From NCBI RefSeq assembly GCF_900143245.1, contig NZ_FRDK01000004.1, positions 1 through 64,000 of the forward strand: DNA of 64,000 bases, written 5' to 3'. This DNA is from Flavobacterium fryxellicola (GTDB lineage: Bacteria; Bacteroidota; Bacteroidia; Flavobacteriales; Flavobacteriaceae). Shown in pieces: positions 1 through 11,131 of this stretch. Position numbers and translations under genes: made by a program. Below the pieces are notes generated by a model. That model did not search any database and was not told the origin of the DNA. It saw only the letters and a list, made by a program, of their open reading frames with translations. The number at the start of each line of letters is the position of its first letter. Position 1 is the stretch's first letter.

Positions 1-82
1 CTCTTCCCATCCCGAACAGAGTAGTTAAGCCCGCCTGCGCAGATGGTACTGCAGTTATGTGGGAGAGTATGTCGTCGCCTTT
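1..82 (+). rRNA. 5S ribosomal RNA, 3' part
   Basis: The window opens inside a 5S rRNA. The conserved loop CATCCCGAACAGAG is at 8-21, followed by GTTAAGCCCGCC, GATGGTACTGC and the 3' end GGGAGAGTATGTCGTCGCC. The 5' third lies outside the window, so an rRNA operon ends here. The exact 3' end (about 80-82) is judged from the family's terminal stem. Confidence 0.95.
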
Positions 83-86
83 CTTT

Positions 87-125
87 AAAAACCCTTCATT
101 TAGCGATGAAGGGTTTTTTGTTTTG
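87..125 (+). terminator. Rho-independent terminator of the rRNA operon
   Basis: A perfect stem AACCCTTCAT / ATGAAGGGTT with a six-base loop is followed by a run of Ts. It lies directly after the 5S rRNA and would end the rRNA transcript. Confidence 0.9.
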
Positions 126-143
126 TAGCTATGCCACGTGAAT

Positions 144-289
144 CGGATCAAGAACAAAACGGATCAAAAACAAAACGGATCAAGAACAAAAGGGGGATCA
201 AGAACAAAACGGATCAAGAACAAAACGGATCAAGAACAAAACGGATCAATAACAAAACGGATCAAGAACAAAACGGATCAAGAACAAAA
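144..289. repeat. Nine tandem copies of a 16-bp repeat
   Basis: The unit CGGATCAAGAACAAAA occurs nine times head to tail. Unit 2 has AAAAAC and unit 7 has AATAAC in place of AAGAAC. Unit 4 carries two extra Gs and a changed first base. There are no spacers, so this is a minisatellite and not a CRISPR array. Every unit contains GATC. Nothing in it is coding. Confidence 0.95.
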
Positions 290-398
290 CTTGTGGAGTA
301 GACAAATAACTTAATTAATCTAAACATAGTTTCTTTAAGCAGGTTTGATGGGATTAAGAATTTATTAAGTTGGTTATCCTTAACGACGCCAGCGTAGT

Positions 399-425
399 TT
401 GTTCAATTTATATGTCGTATTTTTG
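399..425 (+). promoter_or_regulatory. Flavobacterial-type promoter of the alkaline phosphatase
   Basis: TTG at 399-401 and TATTTTTG at 418-425 are separated by 16 bp. They fit, one base short of the usual spacing, the TTG / TAnnTTTG promoter used by the main sigma factor of this phylum. The gene starts 20 bp after the -7 box. Confidence 0.65.
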
Positions 426-445
426 TATAAATTTAAAAATATAAT

Positions 446-2062
446 ATGAGAAAGATAGTTTTGTTTTTTGCCCTTTTATTGGTATCCAATTTACAAGCGC
501 AACAGCGGCCTAAATTAGTCGTGGGTATTGTGGTAGACCAAATGAAAATGGAGTATTTATATCGTTTTTCAAATGATTTTTCGGAAAATGGCTTTAAAAG
601 GATAATGAAAGATGGATATACTTTTCACAATATGCATTATAATTATGTTCCAACGTATACTGCTCCTGGACATGCAAGTATTTATACTGGTACCACACCA
701 TCGACACACGGTATAGTAGGAAATGATTGGTTCAATAAAGCTACAGGTAAAAACATGTATTGTACTGATGATGCTTCTGTGAAGATCCTAGGTGATGGTA
801 CAGAAAACGAAGGGGCAATGTCGCCTAGAAACTTATTAAGCACGACTATTACTGATGAGTTGCGAATGGCAACTAATTTTAAAGGGAAGGTTATAGGCCT
901 GAGCATCAAAGATCGTGGAGCAATACTGCCTGCAGGTCATTTTGCCAATTGGGCATTTTGGTATAGCAAAACTGGTTCTTTTATTTCAAGTACTTTTTAC
1001 GGTTCAACATTGCCGAACTGGGTTGCTGATTTCAACCAGGAAAAAAGATACATGAATTATATTAACAAAGGTTGGAGCTTGTTAAAACCTGTAGCCACTT
1101 ACAATGAAAGTCTCCGCGATGATAATCCTTATGAAGGGAAATTAGATAAAGCTAGTGCTCCCGTCTTTCCTTACGATTTAAGTAAAATGTATAAAGAAAA
1201 AGGTGCTGACATTTTGCGAACTACTCCTTTTGGTAATGATATTCTAGCAGAATTAGCTATGAAAGCTATAGAAAAAGAAGCGCTAGGAAAAGATGATAAC
1301 ACTGATTTTTTAGCGGTTAGTTTTTCTTCGACAGATTATATAGGGCATACTTTTGGGCCTCGTTCGATGGAATTACAGGACACTTATTTGCGTTTAGATC
1401 AAACTTTAGAGCAGTTTTTAAATTATTTAGACAAAACGGTGGGAAAGGATAATTACTTGCTGTTTCTTACGGCTGACCACGCTGGTGCTGAAAATCCTAA
1501 TTACTTAAGGGACAACAAATATAATGTCAAAAATATCCCGTCTAAAGATATTGTTGAATCCTTAAAGAAATTTTCAAACGAAGCTTTTGGGATAGATGTT
1601 TTATTGAATTATTCTAATTTTAATCTTTTTTTTAATAAAAGTATTTTAAAACAAAAAGGACTAGAATTAGCAAAAGTGAAACAGAGTTTCAAAGACTTTT
1701 TAATGACGCAGGAACAAGTTAAAAGAGTATATAGTGAGGAAGATATTTTAGCTTCTTCAGGAGATGATTATTTTTTAAGTTTTATATCAAAAGGATATGA
1801 TCCGAAACAAAATGGTGATTTAGTTATACTCGATAAGGCGGGTTACATGGAATATCAGGCTACTGGAACTACACATGGGTCTCCAAATAGTTATGATACT
1901 CATGTTCCATTACTTTTTTATGGTTGGCATGTGCCAAATGGAGAATTGCACTCGAAAAAATATATTACTCAAATTGCGCCTACACTTTCTCAAATGTTAA
2001 AAATTCCGTTTTCGAATGGAACCGAATCTGAAGTTTTAGAAACTCTATTAGATAAGAAGTAA
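446..2062 (+). CDS. pafA: PafA-type alkaline phosphatase (secreted phosphomonoesterase)
   Basis: A periplasmic or secreted phosphatase of the alkaline phosphatase superfamily, which releases phosphate from phosphate monoesters. Residues 1-18 form a signal peptide ending LQAQ. The active-site residues known from PafA of Elizabethkingia align with constant spacing: metal ligand D31 in VVDQ, nucleophile T72 in TYTAPGHAS, N93 in GNDW, and K155 and R157 in SIKDRGA, which bind the phosphate. Later metal-ligand motifs STDYIGH, TADHAG and TTHGS are present. The 538-residue length is normal. The K/R pair points to a monoesterase and not a nucleotide pyrophosphatase. It lies beside a decayed phosphatase of another family, so it is probably the working enzyme of this locus. 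Confidence 0.92.
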   Translation: MRKIVLFFALLLVSNLQAQQRPKLVVGIVVDQMKMEYLYRFSNDFSENGFKRIMKDGYTFHNMHYNYVPTYTAPGHASIYTGTTPSTHGIVGNDWFNKATGKNMYCTDDASVKILGDGTENEGAMSPRNLLSTTITDELRMATNFKGKVIGLSIKDRGAILPAGHFANWAFWYSKTGSFISSTFYGSTLPNWVADFNQEKRYMNYINKGWSLLKPVATYNESLRDDNPYEGKLDKASAPVFPYDLSKMYKEKGADILRTTPFGNDILAELAMKAIEKEALGKDDNTDFLAVSFSSTDYIGHTFGPRSMELQDTYLRLDQTLEQFLNYLDKTVGKDNYLLFLTADHAGAENPNYLRDNKYNVKNIPSKDIVESLKKFSNEAFGIDVLLNYSNFNLFFNKSILKQKGLELAKVKQSFKDFLMTQEQVKRVYSEEDILASSGDDYFLSFISKGYDPKQNGDLVILDKAGYMEYQATGTTHGSPNSYDTHVPLLFYGWHVPNGELHSKKYITQIAPTLSQMLKIPFSNGTESEVLETLLDKK

Positions 2063-2095
2063 ATTTTAAGATAGATTTTTATTAAAGTAAAACAG

Positions 2096-2130
2096 AAAAC
2101 TCCTATCTAGCATAAGACAGGAGTTTTTAA
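2096..2130 (+). terminator. Terminator after the PafA-type phosphatase
   Basis: The stem AAAACTCCT-ATCT / AGA-CAGGAGTTTT is followed by Ts and lies 34 bp after the stop codon. Confidence 0.8.
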
Positions 2131-2159
2131 GTATATTAGTTTGATTTTGGAATTTATTT

Positions 2160-3556
2160 TCCAAGTCAGTGGGTTCTAACATAGGGTAATGCAGTTCACT
2201 ATTTTTTATAAAGGTTTTAATAATTCGCTTCCAGGGCCAAACATGCCTAATATGCTGTAATTAGCGGAATGATCCATGCTAATCCATGTACTGTTATTGT
2301 ATTTCTTTTGTTTGTGAGCCAGTACTTCAAAAGGCAAATGTTTCGCATTGTAAAGGCCTTCCTCTAGCTTAATATTTGATTAAAAAATCTAAATTTCCTT
2401 AGCCTCATCTTCTTTTAGAGCCATTTTATTGGCATATTCATTCGTTCAATTACTTCTGATCCTGAGGTTTCTTAGCCAATTGCATTTTAAATCTACTCAT
2501 TTGTTTATTTGAAATTTTGACTGCTATCAAAATTATCATTAGCCTTTTTTCCATAGATTTTTCCCGGATTGACGTTGCCATGAACCGAAGTGCTAATAAC
2601 CATGGTATTTGATCTTATTCAGCAAAATCAATTGTAATTTTTACCTCTTTGTCACGAGCAAGTTGATCATATAGTAGGCCTGTAATATCATTTACATGGG
2701 CGACATAATGTACTTTACTACTTTTGACCTGAAGTACAAAAATATTTGGCTTATCTTTCATTTTATCAATGAAACGTATAGTTATCTCTGCTAAATTGGG
2801 AATTGATCCAGTCAATTCTTTACTGTTTTCTCTGTCTTTTGAATAGGGAAGGCCATCATTATAAAACACGCCAAGTATCGGTTTGCTATTATCACAGGCT
2901 AGCATGTCACTTCTATTTTTAACAACAGAAAATCCTTTTTTAGAAAATTCTTGATACATAGCGCGTTTATCCTCCGATTTTCAACTGGAAATTAGTTAGT
3001 TCCGTCGCCCATCATGGTATAAATTTTAAATCTAGATGCATTATAGGAATAGTGTCTCGACTATTTTTATTTTTGTAAAAAATGAAAAATATAGCTGGCG
3101 TGGGATGTTTGATAAGAACAGTAGTGATACAGCCTGTTATTTTTCCAGTTTTTTTGAAATTCTTGCTAAATTGGTAGGTATTTTTCCACGCTTTCGCCAA
3201 CATTTAAGGACTCATTTTTTACACGAAAACTACTTCCTCAAGATGAACTTGCTGCTGCAGAATCTGTGACAATTGACGAAGAAGAATCCATGTCCATCCA
3301 GTAACGAGTTACTCCTTTTTTTATATAATTGAATCTAATTGCTGCCTTTCCCCGTTTTTTTATTCAGAGAGATATAAGCCATATCTAGCGTTCTAGTACT
3401 CATTCCATTACTTAGTACTAAAATGATATTCTTTGCTTTTTTAGTCTTTTTTAAAGTATCAAAATCAAGTTATTTTGCATCTCCTTCAAAAGGATTTACT
3501 AGTGTTGCATCGATTGTAAATAGGGCACCGCTTTTAATAAATCTGTGGCTGTTCAT
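2160..3556 (-). pseudogene. Decayed PhoA-family alkaline phosphatase
   Basis: Minus-strand fragments in several frames together follow one alkaline phosphatase of the PhoA family (PF00245-like). In order they are an N-terminal piece with KNIILVLSNGMS (3380-3430), the nucleophile motif VTDSAAASS followed by a TGA (near 3240-3270), TGKITGCITTVLI (3100-3160), an open 114-codon stretch at 2615-2959 reading NLAEITIRFIDKMKDKP and VAHVNDITG, and the C-terminal FGPGSELLKP (near 2215-2250). Stops and frameshifts separate the pieces. In the open stretch the expected metal ligands Glu and Asp of the EGxxID motif read K and H. The full length would be about 465 codons. It is clearly non-functional. Confidence 0.85.
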
Positions 3557-3671
3557 TGTTTATAAATTTTTTATGCGGATTATAAATGTAAGTAAAATAC
3601 TTCATTACAATTAGTAAGAAATGCTTATTTTTTGCTTAATTATATATTTAGATTCTTTCCATTTTTTTTCA

Positions 3672-3712
3672 TAAAAAATGCCCCAAATAGTGTCTAACTT
3701 TTTGGGGCATAT
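3672..3712 (-). terminator. Terminator of lysA
   Basis: Read on the minus strand, ATGCCCCAAA / TTTGGGGCAT is followed by six Ts. It lies 26 bp after the lysA stop codon. Confidence 0.85.
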
Positions 3713-3737
3713 TCAGTGCGAATGGGATTTTATGTTT

Positions 3738-4958
3738 TTATACTGTTGTTGCTGCTATTGGTAACGGAATTTGATTTTTAAGTATATCTTCAAAGGTTTC
3801 ATGAGCTCGGATTAAATGTCCTTTTCCGTTCATCCATAAGACTTCGGCTGGTTTGTATCTGGAGTTGTAATTCGATGCCATAGAGAAGCAATAGGCTCCT
3901 GCATTCCTAAAAGATAAAATATCGCCTTCTTTTATTTCAGTTATTCTTCTATTATTTGCAAAAGTATCTGTCTCGCATATATACCCCACTACGGAGTAAA
4001 AACGTTCTTTTCCTTTTGGATGTGAAATGTTTTCAATATGATGTTGAGATCCGTAAAACATGGGTCTAATCAAATGATTGAAACCACTGTCTATGCCAGC
4101 AAAAACAGTTGATGTAGTTTGTTTAACCACATTAACTTTTGCTAAAAAGTAACCTGCTTCACTTACTAAAAATTTCCCTGGTTCGAATATTAAAGTTAAT
4201 TCTTTTCCGTATTCTGTACAAAAGGCATTGAACCTTTTGGATAGTTTTTTGCCTAATTCTTCAATATTCGTTTCGATGTCGTCCTTTTTGTATGGTACTT
4301 TAAATCCACTTCCAAAGTCTAAGAATTCTAGATTTTTAAAGTTTTTAGCAGCGTCAAATAAAATTTCAGCAGCATATAAAAATACTTCGATATCTAAAAT
4401 ATCAGAACCCGTGTGCATGTGGATTCCCACAATATTCATCTTCGTGTTTTCTACAATACGAACTAAATGGGGCAATTGGTGCACTGAAATACCAAATTTA
4501 CTATCGATATGACCGACAGATATATTTGCGTTTCCTCCAGCCATTACATGAGGGTTTATTCGAATACAAACTGGAACGTTTGGATATTTTGTTCCAAATT
4601 GTTCTAATATAGACAAGTTGTCAATATTGATTTGAACTCCCATCGCATTTACTTCTTCGATTTCTTCTAAAGAAACTCCGTTTGGGGTATAAAATATTTT
4701 ATCTGGTTCATACCCTGCGTGAAGCCCTAACAGTACTTCCTGGATGGATACGGTATCCAGTCCTGAGCCCATTTCTTTAAGTAATTGTAGTATGGCAACA
4801 TTTGACAATGCTTTCATAGCATAATTAATACGCAACTTATTTACTTTAGAAAAAGCTTTTGATAATCTATTGTATTGAGATTGTATTTTTTCGGCATCGT
4901 AAACGTATAATGGACTGCCAAATTGTTCTGCTAATTGTAATAAGTCTTTTGATTGCAT
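3738..4958 (-). CDS. lysA: Diaminopimelate decarboxylase
   Basis: Converts meso-diaminopimelate to L-lysine, the last step of lysine synthesis, using pyridoxal phosphate. It has the group IV decarboxylase layout: a TIM barrel with the cofactor lysine K49 in YAMKALSN, HMHTGS at about 180-185, the glycine motif FGSG near 215, EPGK at 259-262, then a C-terminal beta domain with the catalytic cysteine C328 in ICETDTFA, which comes from the partner subunit in family dimers. The 406-residue length is normal. It stands alone with its own terminator. A distant relative, carboxynorspermidine decarboxylase, lacks this arrangement around CETD and is unlikely. Confidence 0.95.
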   Translation of the reverse strand: MQSKDLLQLAEQFGSPLYVYDAEKIQSQYNRLSKAFSKVNKLRINYAMKALSNVAILQLLKEMGSGLDTVSIQEVLLGLHAGYEPDKIFYTPNGVSLEEIEEVNAMGVQINIDNLSILEQFGTKYPNVPVCIRINPHVMAGGNANISVGHIDSKFGISVHQLPHLVRIVENTKMNIVGIHMHTGSDILDIEVFLYAAEILFDAAKNFKNLEFLDFGSGFKVPYKKDDIETNIEELGKKLSKRFNAFCTEYGKELTLIFEPGKFLVSEAGYFLAKVNVVKQTTSTVFAGIDSGFNHLIRPMFYGSQHHIENISHPKGKERFYSVVGYICETDTFANNRRITEIKEGDILSFRNAGAYCFSMASNYNSRYKPAEVLWMNGKGHLIRAHETFEDILKNQIPLPIAATTV

Positions 4959-5069
4959 GATTAGTAATTTTGTGCAAATTTATTATTCTTTATTTAGTTC
5001 TACAAGTTAAAGAATGAATTCTAACAAATTCTAACAAAAAGTTATAAATTAAACATTTATTTAGATTAA

Positions 5070-5114
5070 AAAATAAATAACCCTTGGTAAATATTTATTT
5101 TAGCAAGGGTTATA
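5070..5114 (-). terminator. Terminator of the gltBD operon
   Basis: On the minus strand ATAACCCTTG pairs with CAAGGGTTAT and is followed by a T-rich tract. It starts 16 bp after the gltD stop codon. Confidence 0.8.
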
Positions 5115-5129
5115 AAATGGTATTCAGAA

Positions 5130-6584
5130 CTATAGGTTGGGTAGGTCACCATTTCCCTTTGTTGGCAAATTGGTATAACCCATTAAATATTTGTCTACTT
5201 CTCTGGCAGCCTCACGACCTTCTGATATAGCCCATACGATTAGAGATTGTCCTCTTCTCATATCTCCTGCAGTAAAAATATGAGGAACATTTGTTTGATA
5301 ATTAGTAGCTTTATAATTGCTTCTGAGGTCTATTTCTAATCCTAATTGATCGCTCAATGTTTTCTCTGGACCTGTAAATCCAAGGGCCAATAAAGCTAAA
5401 TCGCACGGCCATATTTTTTCAGAACCTTCTTTTTCTACTAATTCTGGTCTATGTCCTTGCGTCATTTTCCAAGCAACTTCAACGGTTTTCAATCCTATAA
5501 GTTCTCCTTTTTCATTTGAAATGAATTCTTTGGTATTGATTAACCAGTTTCTATTGCAACCTTCTTCATGTGATGAAGATGTTTTTAGTTGTAAAGGCCA
5601 AAATGGCCAAGGAGTAGTTTCACTTCTTCCAACTGGTGGCTTTGGTAAAATCTCAAAATTAGTTACTGATTTGGCTCCATGTCTGTTGGACGTACCTACA
5701 CAATCAGATCCCGTATCTCCGCCACCTATAACAATCACATCTTTTCCAGTAGCCATTATTTGATTCGGAATCGCCTCTCCATACAAAGACTTGGTTTGTT
5801 GCGTTAAGAAAGTCATCGCTTGAACTACTCCTTTACTTTCAATCCCATTAGTAGGTAAACTTCTTCTTTCTGTTGAGCCACCGCATAATACAATAGAATC
5901 AAAAGTGTTTAATTCTTCAATATTATAGTTTACGCCTACATTTACACTAGTTTTAAAAGTGATTCCTTCCGCTTTTAAAACAGCAACACGTCTGTCGATA
6001 ATCCCTTTTTCTAATTTGAAATTTGGAATTCCATAACGTAATAATCCACCAATGGCATTGTCTCTTTCAAAAACGGTTACGGTGTGTCCAGCACGATTTA
6101 ATTGTTGTGCAGCCGCTAAGCCAGCAGGTCCGGATCCTATTACGGCAACTGTTTTTCCTGTTCTAACTTCAGGTGGTTGTGGTTTTATCCAACCTTCGGA
6201 AAAGCCTCTTTCGATAATATTTTTTTCAATATTTTCAATGGCTACCGGCTCGCTTATAATTCCTAAAACACATGATTTCTCGCATGGTGCAGGGCATAAA
6301 CGACCTGTAAATTCAGGGAAATTGTTTGTTGATTGCAAAATTTCTAATGCACTTTGCCATTCTTCCTGATGCACCATGTCATTAAAATCAGGAATTAAAT
6401 TTCCTAATGGACAGGCGCTATGGCAAAACGGAATTCCGCAATCCATGCATCTGGAGCCTTGTTCTTTAATTTTATCTTTGGTCAATGCAACAGTGAATTC
6501 GCTGTAATTAGATACTCTTTCTTCTACAACTATATTACTTTCGTCCGTTCTATTGTATTCTTTAAATCCTCCTATCTTTCCCAT
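5130..6584 (-). CDS. gltD: Glutamate synthase small (beta) subunit
   Basis: Feeds electrons from NADPH through FAD to the large subunit, which makes glutamate from glutamine and 2-oxoglutarate. The N-terminal iron-sulfur domain has cysteines at 46, 49, 54 and 58, with a second group at 97, 101 and 105 in LCPAPCEKSC. An FAD-binding GSGPAG follows at about 150-155, an NADPH-binding VIGGGDTGSD near 290, and a C-terminal FTAGDMRRGQSL. The 484-residue length is typical of the bacterial NADPH type. The start codon lies 2 bp after the gltB stop, so the two are translated from one message and probably coupled. Confidence 0.96.
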   Translation of the reverse strand: MGKIGGFKEYNRTDESNIVVEERVSNYSEFTVALTKDKIKEQGSRCMDCGIPFCHSACPLGNLIPDFNDMVHQEEWQSALEILQSTNNFPEFTGRLCPAPCEKSCVLGIISEPVAIENIEKNIIERGFSEGWIKPQPPEVRTGKTVAVIGSGPAGLAAAQQLNRAGHTVTVFERDNAIGGLLRYGIPNFKLEKGIIDRRVAVLKAEGITFKTSVNVGVNYNIEELNTFDSIVLCGGSTERRSLPTNGIESKGVVQAMTFLTQQTKSLYGEAIPNQIMATGKDVIVIGGGDTGSDCVGTSNRHGAKSVTNFEILPKPPVGRSETTPWPFWPLQLKTSSSHEEGCNRNWLINTKEFISNEKGELIGLKTVEVAWKMTQGHRPELVEKEGSEKIWPCDLALLALGFTGPEKTLSDQLGLEIDLRSNYKATNYQTNVPHIFTAGDMRRGQSLIVWAISEGREAAREVDKYLMGYTNLPTKGNGDLPNL

Positions 6585-6586
6585 AA

Positions 6587-9500
6587 CTATAATGCTAGTA
6601 GTTCTTCAATTTGTTTTTCTTCTGCCAATCTTTGTAATGCTTTTTTGTAATCGGTAGGCATGACTTTGACAAAATTCCTGTGTTGGTTTTCCCAATCCTC
6701 TAAAATTCTTTTCGCCAAAGGACTGTTTGTGTACATGGAATGATTTTTTATGAGACGTCTAACGTTTTTAAAGTCATCCTCTTCCAATGGTTCAAGTGCC
6801 ACCATTTCCATATTACATAAAGTGGCATCGAATTTTTTATTTGGATCAAAAACATACGCAATACCACCGCTCATTCCTGCCGCAAAATTCCTGCCTGTTT
6901 TTCCTAAAACGACAACAGTTCCTCCAGTCATGTATTCGCATCCGTGGTCTCCAATTCCTTCTACAACGGCTATTGCTCCAGAATTTCTTACGCAAAAGCG
7001 TTCTCCGGCCATACCGTTTATATAAGCTTCACCAGTAATGGCGCCATAAAGAGCAACATTACCGATAATGATATTTTCTTCTGGTTTGAAAGTAGCAGCA
7101 GGTGGGACTTTGATAATTAATTTAGCTCCGGAAAGTCCTTTTCCTAAATAATCATTGCAGTTTCCATTGATTTTGAAAGACAGGCCATTCGTTGCAAAAG
7201 CACCAAAGCTTTGTCCTGCAGAACCTTCAAAATCGACTAAAATAGTATCCTCAGGTAAGCCTTGTGCGCCATATATTTTTGAAATCTCATTACTCAATAT
7301 CGCACCAACGGAACGATCTGTATTTTTGATGTTAAAACTTACCCTAGTTTTTTCTTTTCTATAAATAGAAGGAATTGCTGCTTTTATGATATCAAAATCA
7401 AGTACATGTTCTAAGGCATGGTCTTGCGTTCTTGTGTTGTGATTGGGAACTTCTTTCGCTTTTTCGGGCTTGTATAAAATGGTGGATAAATCCAATCCAC
7501 TTGCTTTATAATGCTTGATGGCTTTATTGACATTTAATTTTTGAGATTGTCCTACCATTTCTTTTAGTGTTCTGAATCCTAACTGTGCCATGATTTCTCT
7601 TAGTTCCTCTGCGATAAAATACATGAAGTTTATGATGTGCTCTGGCGTCCCTTTGAAATTTTTTCTCAATTCAGGATCTTGCGTAGCAATACCTACAGGA
7701 CACGTATTCAAGTGACATGCTCTCATCATGATACAACCTGATGCAACTAGCGGTGCTGTTGCAAAACCAAATTCTTCAGCTCCAAGTAAAGCTGCGATAG
7801 CAACATCACGACCTGTTTTCAATTGCCCATCACATTCTAATACAACACGACTTCGTAAATCATTTAGGATTAATGTTTGTTGTGCTTCGGCTAAACCAAG
7901 TTCCCAAGGAATTCCGGTATGCTGAAGAGAAGTTAAAGGTGCGGCTCCAGTTCCCCCATCGTATCCAGAGATCAAAATCACATCAGCTTTTGCTTTAGCA
8001 ACACCAGCTGCAATTGTTCCAACACCTACTTCAGAAACCAATTTGACATTTATTCTGGCTTCACGATTCGCATTTTTTAGATCAAAAATTAATTGAGACA
8101 AATCCTCAATAGAGTAAATATCGTGGTGCGGTGGTGGTGAAATTAATCCCACATAAGGTGTTGAATTTCGCACTTCAGCTATCCAAGGCACTACTTTTTC
8201 GCCTGGCAGTTGTCCACCTTCTCCTGGTTTTGCACCTTGAGCCATTTTTATTTGAATCTCTTTAGCATTAGTCAAATAGTTGATGGAAACTCCAAATCTT
8301 CCTGAAGCGACTTGCTTAATGGCACTATTTCTAGAATCTCCATTTAAGTCTTTTTGGAAACGTTTTGGATCTTCTCCACCTTCACCAGAGTTGCTTTTTC
8401 CACCAATTCGGTTCATGGCAATCGCCAGATTTTCGTGCGCCTCCTGGCTGATTGACCCATATGACATGGCGCCAGTTTTAAATTTTTTTACAATTTCAGT
8501 CCAAGGTTCTACTTCCTCAATTGAAATGGGATCTAAGTTGTTGAATTCAAATAAACCTCTAATAGTCATTAAGTTTTCACTTTGATCATTGACCATTTGA
8601 GCATATTCCTTATAACTTTCAGGGCTGTTTAAACGCACGGCTTGTTGTAACTTTGCGATCGTGGTTGGGTTAAACATGTGTTTTTCACCAGATCTTCTCC
8701 ATCTGTAAATTCCTCCGATTTCTAATGGTAGTAAACTGCTAACTTTTGAATTTGGAAAAGCCTTTTGGTACCTTTTTTTGACTTCCTTTTCAATCTCCAT
8801 AAGTCCAATGCCTTCAATTCTGGACGGAGTATAAGGGAAATATTTAGAAGTGAATGTTTTGTTTAAACCTAAAATTTCAAAAATTTGTGCCGCTCGATAC
8901 GAATGTAAAGTAGAGATGCCAATTTTATTCATGATTTTCAGAATCCCTTTTGCAATTGCTTTGTTATAGTTTTTAATTGCATAGTCCGCTTTTATTCCTG
9001 TTATAAAACCTTCGTTTACTTGGTTGTGAATAATTTCGTTTACCATGTAGGGATTGATAGCACTAGCGCCATATCCAAATAATAAGGCGAAATGATGTGG
9101 TTCACGAGGCTCAGCGGATTCTATAATGATTCCGAATTTAGAACGAGATTTTAAAATATTCATAGAGTGATGAATATAAGAACAGGCCAAAAGCATTGGT
9201 ATTGGAGCCATTTTTTCACTTACTCCTCTATCAGAAATGATAACAATATTACATCCTTCTGAAACTGCCTTAAAAGTGGCTTGAACTGCTCTCTCCAAAG
9301 CACGTTCTAATCCGTTTACTCCTTTTTCGATATCATATAAAGTAGAGATTGTTACTGACTTGAAGTCAACATGGTCAATGTTTTTGACTTTATCTAAATC
9401 CTCATTTGAAATCACTGGATTTTGGATTTTTAATTTTTTACAATGTTTAGGAACAATATCAAAAATATTATAATCGCCACCAATTGCCAGACTAATATCT

Positions 9501-11104
9501 GTAATAATTTCTTCACGTATACCGTCTAATGGCGGATTGGTTACTTGGGCAAATAATTGCTTAAAGTAATTGTATAAAAGTTGGGGTTGATCAGATAAAA
9601 CGGCAAGAGGTGTGTCATTACCCATAGAACTTAATGCTTCTGCACCTTTCGTCCCCATTGGGTTTATGATTGTTTTTAAATCTTCCAATGTGTATCCAAA
9701 AAGTCTCTGTCTTGTTTGAAAATCAATGTTTTCTACAGGAATTGGATTGTCAGTGTAAGCTATTTGAGCTAATTGTACTAAATTTTCATCCAGCCACTGT
9801 TTGTAAGGACGTTTAGTTACAATCGCGTTTTTGATCTCCTCATCCTCAATTATCCTTCCTTCGTTCATATCAACCAAAAACATTTTTCCGGGCTCTAAAC
9901 GACCGTGTTGTATCACATCCTCTGGCTTGATGTCCAGTACACCAATCTCAGAGGACATAATTACAAAACCACTTTTAGTCAATGTGTAACGGGAGGGACG
10001 CAAACCATTTCTATCTAATAAAGCACCAATAACATTACCATCTGTAAAAGGAATAGAAGCAGGGCCATCCCAAGGTTCCATGATGCAAGCATTGTATTCG
10101 TAAAATGCTTTTTTATCATCAGACATCGTTTGGTGTTTCTCCCAAGCTTCAGGAACGACCATCATCATGGCTTCAGGCAAGGAACGCCCTGTCATCAATA
10201 ATAGTTCAATAACCATATCCATAGAAGCGGAATCTGATTTTCCTTTTAAAATTATTGGGAATAATTTTTTGATATCGTCACCAAATACATCACTTTTCAT
10301 CAATTCTTCACGAGCACGCATGCGGCTAATATTACCACGAAGGGTATTTATTTCGCCGTTGTGACACATGTAACGAAAAGGTTGCGCTAATTCCCAAGAC
10401 GGAAATGTGTTAGTAGAAAAGCGCTGGTGAACCAAGGCTAATCTGGTTACCAAGTCATCATCTAATAAATCAATATAATACCTGCTAATGTCTTCCGGCA
10501 TCAAAAGCCCTTTGTATATGATGGTCGTAGTCGAAAAGCTTGAAAAATAGAACATGTGACTTTCTGATATTCTTGAACTTATAATCGCGTGTTCTGCAAT
10601 CTTCCTTGCCGCAAACATTTTAGCGTTAAATTGTTGCTCGGTAAGATCTGTTCCATTTTTACCTACAAATACTTGTTTCACAGTTGGTTCTTTCTCCCCT
10701 GCAATACGTCCTAAATTGGAGGCATCAACAGGAACGTCTCTCCATCCTATAATTTCTAGGTTTTGATCGCGTACTGCGGTTTCAAAAGAGGTTTTACAAA
10801 AAACGACTTGGTTCTTGCTTTTTGGCATAAAAACCATTCCTACTGCATATTCTTTAGCTTCAGGTATTTTAAAATCACAAACTTTTTTAAAAAAATCATG
10901 AGGAATATCAAATAATATTCCAGCGCCATCTCCAGTCCTTCCATCCGAACTTACAGCGCCACGGTGTTCTAGTTTTATTAAAATATCGAGTGCTTTGTGT
11001 ATAATGTCATTCGACTTAATTCCATTTAAATTACAAATGAATCCTGCTCCGCAATTGTCGTGTTCAAATTCGGGCAAATAAAGGCCTTGTTCTTTAACTT
11101 TCAT
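6587..11104 (-). CDS. gltB: Glutamate synthase large (alpha) subunit
   Basis: The 1505-residue catalytic subunit of glutamate synthase. A short propeptide is followed by the glutamine amidotransferase nucleophile C18 in DNCGAGF. The central domain comes next, then the FMN-binding synthase domain with [10 protein letters not shown], then the 3Fe-4S motif [13 protein letters not shown] near residue 1130, and the C-terminal beta-helix domain with glycine repeats such as [14 protein letters not shown]. All expected parts are present without truncation. It is the first gene of the operon. A TATTTTTG box on the minus strand lies 20 bp before the start. A decayed FMN-binding glutamate synthase of the shorter stand-alone kind lies at the far end of the window. 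Confidence 0.97.
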   Translation of the reverse strand: MKVKEQGLYLPEFEHDNCGAGFICNLNGIKSNDIIHKALDILIKLEHRGAVSSDGRTGDGAGILFDIPHDFFKKVCDFKIPEAKEYAVGMVFMPKSKNQVVFCKTSFETAVRDQNLEIIGWRDVPVDASNLGRIAGEKEPTVKQVFVGKNGTDLTEQQFNAKMFAARKIAEHAIISSRISESHMFYFSSFSTTTIIYKGLLMPEDISRYYIDLLDDDLVTRLALVHQRFSTNTFPSWELAQPFRYMCHNGEINTLRGNISRMRAREELMKSDVFGDDIKKLFPIILKGKSDSASMDMVIELLLMTGRSLPEAMMMVVPEAWEKHQTMSDDKKAFYEYNACIMEPWDGPASIPFTDGNVIGALLDRNGLRPSRYTLTKSGFVIMSSEIGVLDIKPEDVIQHGRLEPGKMFLVDMNEGRIIEDEEIKNAIVTKRPYKQWLDENLVQLAQIAYTDNPIPVENIDFQTRQRLFGYTLEDLKTIINPMGTKGAEALSSMGNDTPLAVLSDQPQLLYNYFKQLFAQVTNPPLDGIREEIITDISLAIGGDYNIFDIVPKHCKKLKIQNPVISNEDLDKVKNIDHVDFKSVTISTLYDIEKGVNGLERALERAVQATFKAVSEGCNIVIISDRGVSEKMAPIPMLLACSYIHHSMNILKSRSKFGIIIESAEPREPHHFALLFGYGASAINPYMVNEIIHNQVNEGFITGIKADYAIKNYNKAIAKGILKIMNKIGISTLHSYRAAQIFEILGLNKTFTSKYFPYTPSRIEGIGLMEIEKEVKKRYQKAFPNSKVSSLLPLEIGGIYRWRRSGEKHMFNPTTIAKLQQAVRLNSPESYKEYAQMVNDQSENLMTIRGLFEFNNLDPISIEEVEPWTEIVKKFKTGAMSYGSISQEAHENLAIAMNRIGGKSNSGEGGEDPKRFQKDLNGDSRNSAIKQVASGRFGVSINYLTNAKEIQIKMAQGAKPGEGGQLPGEKVVPWIAEVRNSTPYVGLISPPPHHDIYSIEDLSQLIFDLKNANREARINVKLVSEVGVGTIAAGVAKAKADVILISGYDGGTGAAPLTSLQHTGIPWELGLAEAQQTLILNDLRSRVVLECDGQLKTGRDVAIAALLGAEEFGFATAPLVASGCIMMRACHLNTCPVGIATQDPELRKNFKGTPEHIINFMYFIAEELREIMAQLGFRTLKEMVGQSQKLNVNKAIKHYKASGLDLSTILYKPEKAKEVPNHNTRTQDHALEHVLDFDIIKAAIPSIYRKEKTRVSFNIKNTDRSVGAILSNEISKIYGAQGLPEDTILVDFEGSAGQSFGAFATNGLSFKINGNCNDYLGKGLSGAKLIIKVPPAATFKPEENIIIGNVALYGAITGEAYINGMAGERFCVRNSGAIAVVEGIGDHGCEYMTGGTVVVLGKTGRNFAAGMSGGIAYVFDPNKKFDATLCNMEMVALEPLEEDDFKNVRRLIKNHSMYTNSPLAKRILEDWENQHRNFVKVMPTDYKKALQRLAEEKQIEELLAL

Positions 11105-11123
11105 GCTTACTATTTTTTTTATA

Positions 11124-11131
11124 CAAAAATA
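11124..11131 (-). promoter_or_regulatory. -7 box of the gltBD promoter
   Basis: TATTTTTG on the minus strand, matching TAnnTTTG, lies 19 bp before the gltB start. No clear -33 TTG is visible at the usual distance. Confidence 0.5.

Noticed and set aside
144-289. CRISPR-like direct repeats
   Set aside because: The units follow one another without spacers and no cas gene is near.
3036-3614. Plus-strand frames within the decayed phosphatase
   Set aside because: They are the reverse of the alkaline phosphatase remnants and have no signature of their own.
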